A stretch of DNA of 64,000 nucleotides from a virus, in IMG/VR virus record IMGVR_UViG_3300042539_001379, positions 1 to 64,000 of that record. The stretch is one strand, 5' to 3'. Shown in pieces: positions 60,554 to 64,000 of the stretch. The notes under the pieces are model-generated. The model saw only the letters and a program-made list of their open reading frames with translations, was not told where the DNA came from and searched no databases. Position 1 is the stretch's first letter; the number at the start of each line of letters is the position of its first letter. A program made the position numbers and the translations under genes.

Positions 60554-60582
60554 AGTATAGCATCAAACTAAAATTTTGTCAA
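60554..60582 (-). promoter_or_regulatory. Consensus sigma70 promoter for the 395-aa early gene
   Basis: Minus strand TTGACA, exactly 17 nt, TATACT, with start at about 60547 and an AGGAGC ribosome site before the ATG at 60524. Confidence 0.85.
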
Positions 60583-60593
60583 CAGACTATTTA

Positions 60594-60950
60594 CTAGTCG
60601 TGCAAAACTTTTGATCCAACAGTTCTTCGAACAATATCATCGTGGTTGAATTCGGCCCAGTATAGTTCAAATGCAACACCATCTTCTAGGCCTTCGAATT
60701 GATGTATCTTTCCTGGTTTGACTTGAGTAAATTCTCCCGGATTTAAAATGGTTTCGTCGATTAAACCATTTTGGTCATCTTGCCAGACTCGAACTAACAA
60801 TTTTCCAGATTCAACGAAAAAGCCATTCCATTTATATTTGTGTAGGTGTTCCGAACATTTGAATCCAGATTTAAATTCAATCCTATGAAATTCTAGAACA
60901 CCGTTGGCATGTATTAATTCAGTGCTGCCCCAAATTTTTCCTGATTTCAT
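60594..60950 (-). CDS. Cupin-domain protein
   Basis: 118 aa single cupin. First motif region HLHKYKWNGFFVESGKLLVRV with EHLHK, second motif PGEFTQVKPGKIHQFEGLEDGVAFEL. It resembles small sugar-isomerase or sensor cupins. It overlaps the 83-aa gene by 4 nt. Function unknown. Confidence 0.8.
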   Translation of the reverse strand: MKSGKIWGSTELIHANGVLEFHRIEFKSGFKCSEHLHKYKWNGFFVESGKLLVRVWQDDQNGLIDETILNPGEFTQVKPGKIHQFEGLEDGVAFELYWAEFNHDDIVRRTVGSKVLHD

Positions 60951-61198
60951 GATTGTTTATCTATAAATTCACTATATTTGAGCATGAACATAGTTCGTTT
61001 TGGTTCGTTGTAGAAATCTAAACAGATTTGAGTCATATACCCGTGCTGTTCTGTATACCAGCGATGTTCGCGGTCTAAAAATCCCAAAGTATCGCGCATT
61101 CGTTGTCGTATGAGTAGAACACTGGGTCTATAGTCTTTTTTAAGTTGTTCTCTCAGTTTTTCCCATTGAGCAGGTTTAAGAATAATTGGCTTACTCAA
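60947..61198 (-). CDS. Uncharacterised small protein
   Basis: 83 aa. WEKLREQLKKDYRPSVLLIRQRMRDTLGFLDREHRWY then FYNEPKRTMFMLKYSEF. Mostly helical with a polar start. It is translationally coupled to both neighbours. Unknown. Confidence 0.65.
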   Translation of the reverse strand: MSKPIILKPAQWEKLREQLKKDYRPSVLLIRQRMRDTLGFLDREHRWYTEQHGYMTQICLDFYNEPKRTMFMLKYSEFIDKQS

Positions 61199-61745
61199 AG
61201 TGTTCCCAATCTCCGCCTTTGGCAGGTATCCAACCTAGTTTTTGAAAATCTTCTCGAATTTCTTTGGTTATCATACCTTCGGGCATGAAGCCAGTTCGAG
61301 CACGCCATTGTTCAGTAGTTTCTTTACCTTCTTCCTCGACGATTTGTCCGCCTATGCCACTGCAATACCAATCAATGTAGTCACCTTCTTGTCGCATGTC
61401 TGCAACAATGCCCCCGGCATGGCGCCACGAACAACTCCATTCTTTTTCCGTAAGAATAGGAATTACATCTAATTTGATAAAGCCGTTATTGCACAATGCT
61501 GCGTAGATGTTTTGAGCATAGTTTTCGTTGGCACGAGCCTTTGCCAAAATCCAATCAGTAGTAACAAGATCCCATTCCATGTTGTTTTCTCTGGCCTTAG
61601 GATCGTCCCACTTGCGGTCCTCTTGTTCAAGTATCTTTTGGAACATGTCCAAGTAATCCTCACTAGGAGTTTCGCCGTTTTCTTCACAGCGTTTTACATA
61701 TCCTTCTTTTTGAAAGGTATGACGTTCTGGACTTTTAGATATCAT
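61191..61745 (-). CDS. Uncharacterised protein
   Basis: 184 aa. Polar, acidic N-terminal half (EEGYVKRCEENGETPSEDYLDMFQK-like) and an aromatic C-terminal half with CSWRHAGGIVADMRQEGDYIDWYCSG and WIPAKGGDWEH. The latter looks like a small conserved domain. No family recognised. It overlaps the cupin operon by 8 nt. Confidence 0.7.
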   Translation of the reverse strand: MISKSPERHTFQKEGYVKRCEENGETPSEDYLDMFQKILEQEDRKWDDPKARENNMEWDLVTTDWILAKARANENYAQNIYAALCNNGFIKLDVIPILTEKEWSCSWRHAGGIVADMRQEGDYIDWYCSGIGGQIVEEEGKETTEQWRARTGFMPEGMITKEIREDFQKLGWIPAKGGDWEHFE

Positions 61746-61951
61746 TGCAAATTTCTTTTAGGTATTTCAACATCATCAAAATCAAAATCTTCTGGAATTT
61801 CTACCGGCTTAGAATTTTCTAGAAGTTCGCCGCTTTCTGCTAGGCGAGTAATTTCTTTGATCAACTCATCTAGTTCTTCTTGAGAACCGTCAAAGTTATC
61901 AAAACATCCGGGTGCAAATGTGATTTTAATTTTGTTGTCTGTGTCGTTCAT
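61742..61951 (-). CDS. Small acidic protein
   Basis: 69 aa, very acidic: APGCFDNFDGSQEELDELIKEITRLAESGELL and DFDFDDVEIPKR. A short IKITFAPG strand precedes the helix. It may mimic nucleic acid or act as a regulator. Overlaps both neighbours by 4 nt or less. Confidence 0.65.
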   Translation of the reverse strand: MNDTDNKIKITFAPGCFDNFDGSQEELDELIKEITRLAESGELLENSKPVEIPEDFDFDDVEIPKRNLQ

Positions 61952-61954
61952 AAT

Positions 61955-62803
61955 TTAAGTCCAAAGTGAGTTGCGAATTTTGATAAGACGAATTAGCATT
62001 TCTTCATCTTCTTGTTCATAGGCTTCTTCAATTTCTCGACTCTTTTTTAGAGTCTGATCTCCAAATTCTCTTAGATCAGCAGGAGTTTTGTCGTCGCAAA
62101 ACCAATCAAGATCTTTATTTCCATAAAGTTCTCTCTTGAGATCGCAGTACTTGGTCCAACCGCTGACATCGTATACATCTGGACGATTCGGATAAACTTC
62201 GGTCCACCACTTGTACAGTGCTAGAATTTCTAGGGCTTTTTCTGCTTGATAGGTAGGTTTTCCAATATTGGGACTACCAGGTTCACATTCATCTTCTTTC
62301 CAAACAAGTTCACTTTGCCACTTGAGATTGTCGAGACCTGCTTGTGGGCAGCGCCACAGACGCATGTTCCACCAGCCAAATCTCCACCACGGTGCATTGT
62401 ATTTGGATCTAGATTCTTTATCCCAAACAAGGTGCCACCACGCTAGTTCGACTTCGACATAATCAACAAGTTCATTGAAAAGACAAGGCAAAAAGCGATT
62501 ACCAACATCGCGCCACTGACCCGGTCTAATGTCTCTAGGGTGAGCGGTAAGACAATGAGTGCGGCTAATGAATCGATTGTTAATATAATATTTGATATCG
62601 TACAATCTGTCCACTGGCCACCAAATAAAATTTTGGATTTTATCCAATCCTTCTTCTGCAAGCCAATAACGGAAAGGATACTTTGTTTCTGCATCCTTCC
62701 GCCAATCACGCCATCCTTCAGCAGTCTTGGCTCCGTTTTTGGCTGTGCCTCGAAGCCAATCTGCGAAAGAACTGCAACTCCAGTAATGAGTTCTTTGTGC
62801 CAT
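61955..62803 (-). CDS. Uncharacterised Trp-rich protein
   Basis: 282 aa with many Trp/Tyr clusters (THYWSCSSFADWLRG, YPFRYWLAEEGLDKIQNFIWWPVDRLYDIKYY, and WWRFGWWNMRLW). No transmembrane segment evident. A compact alpha-rich enzyme is possible. Its stop is before a 1-base overlap with the BI-1 gene, so it shares its transcript. Function unknown. Confidence 0.75.
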   Translation of the reverse strand: MAQRTHYWSCSSFADWLRGTAKNGAKTAEGWRDWRKDAETKYPFRYWLAEEGLDKIQNFIWWPVDRLYDIKYYINNRFISRTHCLTAHPRDIRPGQWRDVGNRFLPCLFNELVDYVEVELAWWHLVWDKESRSKYNAPWWRFGWWNMRLWRCPQAGLDNLKWQSELVWKEDECEPGSPNIGKPTYQAEKALEILALYKWWTEVYPNRPDVYDVSGWTKYCDLKRELYGNKDLDWFCDDKTPADLREFGDQTLKKSREIEEAYEQEDEEMLIRLIKIRNSLWT

Positions 62804-63498
62804 TATTCGTTTTTACTTCCAAATAGGTTCAACAAGTTTAAGAAAATGTTGATAAAGTTAATGTAAAGACTTAGGGCACCATTAACTTCCGCAGCAGGAC
62901 TGGTATTTGACGACAGTTCTTCACGGATTCTTTGAGTATCCCAAGCAGTTAATCCAAGGAAAATTATAATGGCCAATGCGCTGATTACCGTTTGAGCCAC
63001 AGAACTTCCTACGAATATGTTGATTATACTAGCAATAACGATTGCGATCAACCCCACAAACATCCATTTTCCTAGACTATCTAGGCTTTTTTTGGTAAAG
63101 TACCCATAGAAACTCATAGCACCAAATAAAACAGCAGCACCCATAAACGCACTAACAATACTACCTAAATTGTAAACTACAAAAATTGTAGCGAAACTGA
63201 GACCCATTAATGCTGCGAACCCGTGTAGCATTAGATGTGCTAGGGGAGCCGGAGGATTTGCATTTAATGCAATGCTAATTGCAAAGACTGCTACTAACGG
63301 TGCAAAAATTACAATCCATTTCATAAATCCTGTAAACAAGAATGACATCAATGCCGGGCTACTAGCAACCAGCATACTGATAATCATAGAAGTAAGGACA
63401 GCCAATCCCATATTAGCATAGACCTTACCCATAGCAGAATTTAATTCTCCTGCTGTTCGATAACTGGCCTGTGGCAGGCCATAACTTGCTCCAAACAT
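62803..63498 (-). CDS. BAX inhibitor-1/YccA-like membrane protein
   Basis: 231 aa with about seven hydrophobic helices (for example VYANMGLAVLTSMIISMLVA, LMLHGFAALMGLSFATIFVVYN, MFVGLIAIVIASIINIFVG) and the BI-1 ending FLGLTAWDTQRIREEL... LSLYINFINIFLNLLNLFG. In E. coli YccA restrains FtsH protease; eukaryotic BI-1 leaks calcium. A phage copy could block FtsH, analogous to lambda CIII. Located between MazG-like and the Trp-rich gene. Confidence 0.9.
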   Translation of the reverse strand: MFGASYGLPQASYRTAGELNSAMGKVYANMGLAVLTSMIISMLVASSPALMSFLFTGFMKWIVIFAPLVAVFAISIALNANPPAPLAHLMLHGFAALMGLSFATIFVVYNLGSIVSAFMGAAVLFGAMSFYGYFTKKSLDSLGKWMFVGLIAIVIASIINIFVGSSVAQTVISALAIIIFLGLTAWDTQRIREELSSNTSPAAEVNGALSLYINFINIFLNLLNLFGSKNE

Positions 63499-63502
63499 AT
63501 TT

Positions 63503-63871
63503 TTACTCCTTTGTAAGATAAGGTTTTAGGTCAGGTGCGGTCCACCCCGATGGCTTTAAGACCTTGCCATCATCTCTTTTTCTAACTTTACCAGTTTCTC
63601 GATCAATTTTGGCAAAATTTGTTCGCATAACTTCTTTCCATGCTCCTTCGCCGTTTGCACCCATACTATGAACAGCACCGATGGTAACAACTAAAATATC
63701 AATTAATGCATCTAGAATTTCTAACTTATCTTGATCCGAAATAGCCATGCTAAGTTCTCTACATTCTTCTTCGATAAGTTTAACATAGAGTTTAAATTGT
63801 TCTTCATTAAAGCCTGTAACTGTTTGATCGCAGGCGATCATAAACTTTTCTTGATCACGAAACGGATTCAT
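63503..63871 (-). CDS. MazG-like nucleotide pyrophosphohydrolase
   Basis: 122 aa. All-alpha NTP-PPase pattern: the helix LIEEECRELSMAI with EExxE metal ligands, then DALIDILVVTIGAV with ExxD-like acids, followed by an ordered tail (FAKIDRETGKVRKRDDGKVLKPSGW) as in MazG-like/ HisE-type phage enzymes. It hydrolyses (d)NTPs or alarmone-related nucleotides. Starts 5 nt before BI-1. Confidence 0.8.
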   Translation of the reverse strand: MNPFRDQEKFMIACDQTVTGFNEEQFKLYVKLIEEECRELSMAISDQDKLEILDALIDILVVTIGAVHSMGANGEGAWKEVMRTNFAKIDRETGKVRKRDDGKVLKPSGWTAPDLKPYLTKE

Positions 63872-63884
63872 ATTTTTCCTTTAT

Positions 63885-64000
63885 TTATTTTTTGAATTTT
63901 AGGTAAAATTCGCTGAGTTTCTTTTTTTCGAGTATTGCTATGATTGCAAACTCATAACCGAATGTTGATACACACACTTGGTGTTTCCATTCTGGTGTTT
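63885..64000 (-). CDS. Partial gene at the right edge
   Basis: The visible 38 codons encode the C-terminus (TPEWKHQVCVSTFGYEFAII, then ending KKKLSEFYLKFKK). The start is outside the window. It precedes the MazG-like gene by 13 nt with an AAAGG ribosome site between. Function unknown. Confidence 0.55.
   Translation of the reverse strand, partial: TPEWKHQVCVSTFGYEFAIIAILEKKKLSEFYLKFKK

Overview
The window is a piece of a large T4-like myovirus genome, AT-rich and from a metagenome-type lineage. It carries a family B DNA polymerase (gp43), sliding clamp (gp45), clamp-loader ATPase (gp44), a DsbA-like DNA-binding protein, a gp31/GroES-like protein and PhoH. It also has very large collagen-like and S74 tail fibres and a holin/endolysin/two-spanin lysis cassette. 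A lipoprotein o-spanin plus a coiled-coil i-spanin implies a Gram-negative host. Terminase, portal, major capsid protein, prohead protease and most baseplate genes are absent, so the full genome must be much larger than 64 kb. No tRNA, CRISPR array, integrase or insertion sequence was recognised. Almost everything reads on the minus strand; plus-strand exceptions are the partial radical-SAM gene, FkbM, PhoH and a membrane-anchored dockerin-like gene.

Layout: 1-4.7 kb holds a radical-SAM fragment, GMP reductase, a HIT protein, a cupin, a glycosyltransferase and an FkbM methyltransferase. 4.7-11.3 kb is a DpdA/QueD-type 7-deazaguanine DNA-modification operon running into clamp and polymerase. 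11.4-13 kb has a carbamoyltransferase-like domain, small proteins and DsbA. 13-21.3 kb looks like a set of head-internal proteins: several start with a T4-like capsid-targeting peptide ending in a prohead-protease-like (L/I)xE site. The set includes a 649-aa protein with five spaced VAE motifs and a well-formed -1 frameshift cassette, a Dps, and a 1085-aa fusion of three nucleotidyltransferase folds. 21.3-27.1 kb and 40.3-49.2 kb are tail-fibre/adhesin clusters, the second with a 1846-aa S74 fibre and a seven-bladed YVTN propeller. 27.1-30.9 kb carries ClpA and DnaJ, 30.9-33.2 kb the lysis cassette, 33.2-40.3 kb PhoH, a second nucleotidyltransferase, gp44, gp31-like and small proteins. 50-64 kb contains UvdE, a second QueD behind a promoter and pseudoknot, ClpP, a BAX-inhibitor-1 protein, a MazG-like protein and many small early-type genes in tight ATGA-overlapped chains.

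Two promoter classes are visible. Eight sites match host sigma70 (TTGAC[AT], 15-18 nt, TATAAT-like) and stand before early or replication genes. About nine sites match the T4 late box (xATAAATA or xGTAAATA) and stand before structural or internal-head genes; several abut the start codon with no Shine-Dalgarno sequence, suggesting leaderless late mRNAs.

Best leads for new biology: (a) the -1 frameshift and VAE polyprotein of the internal-head cluster; (b) the capsid-targeted triple nucleotidyltransferase; (c) two QueD-like proteins with complementary active-site losses around a DpdA operon containing two unexplained proteins; (d) a ClpA/ClpP pair with a BI-1 protein. All function assignments are by reading motifs; no database search was possible.
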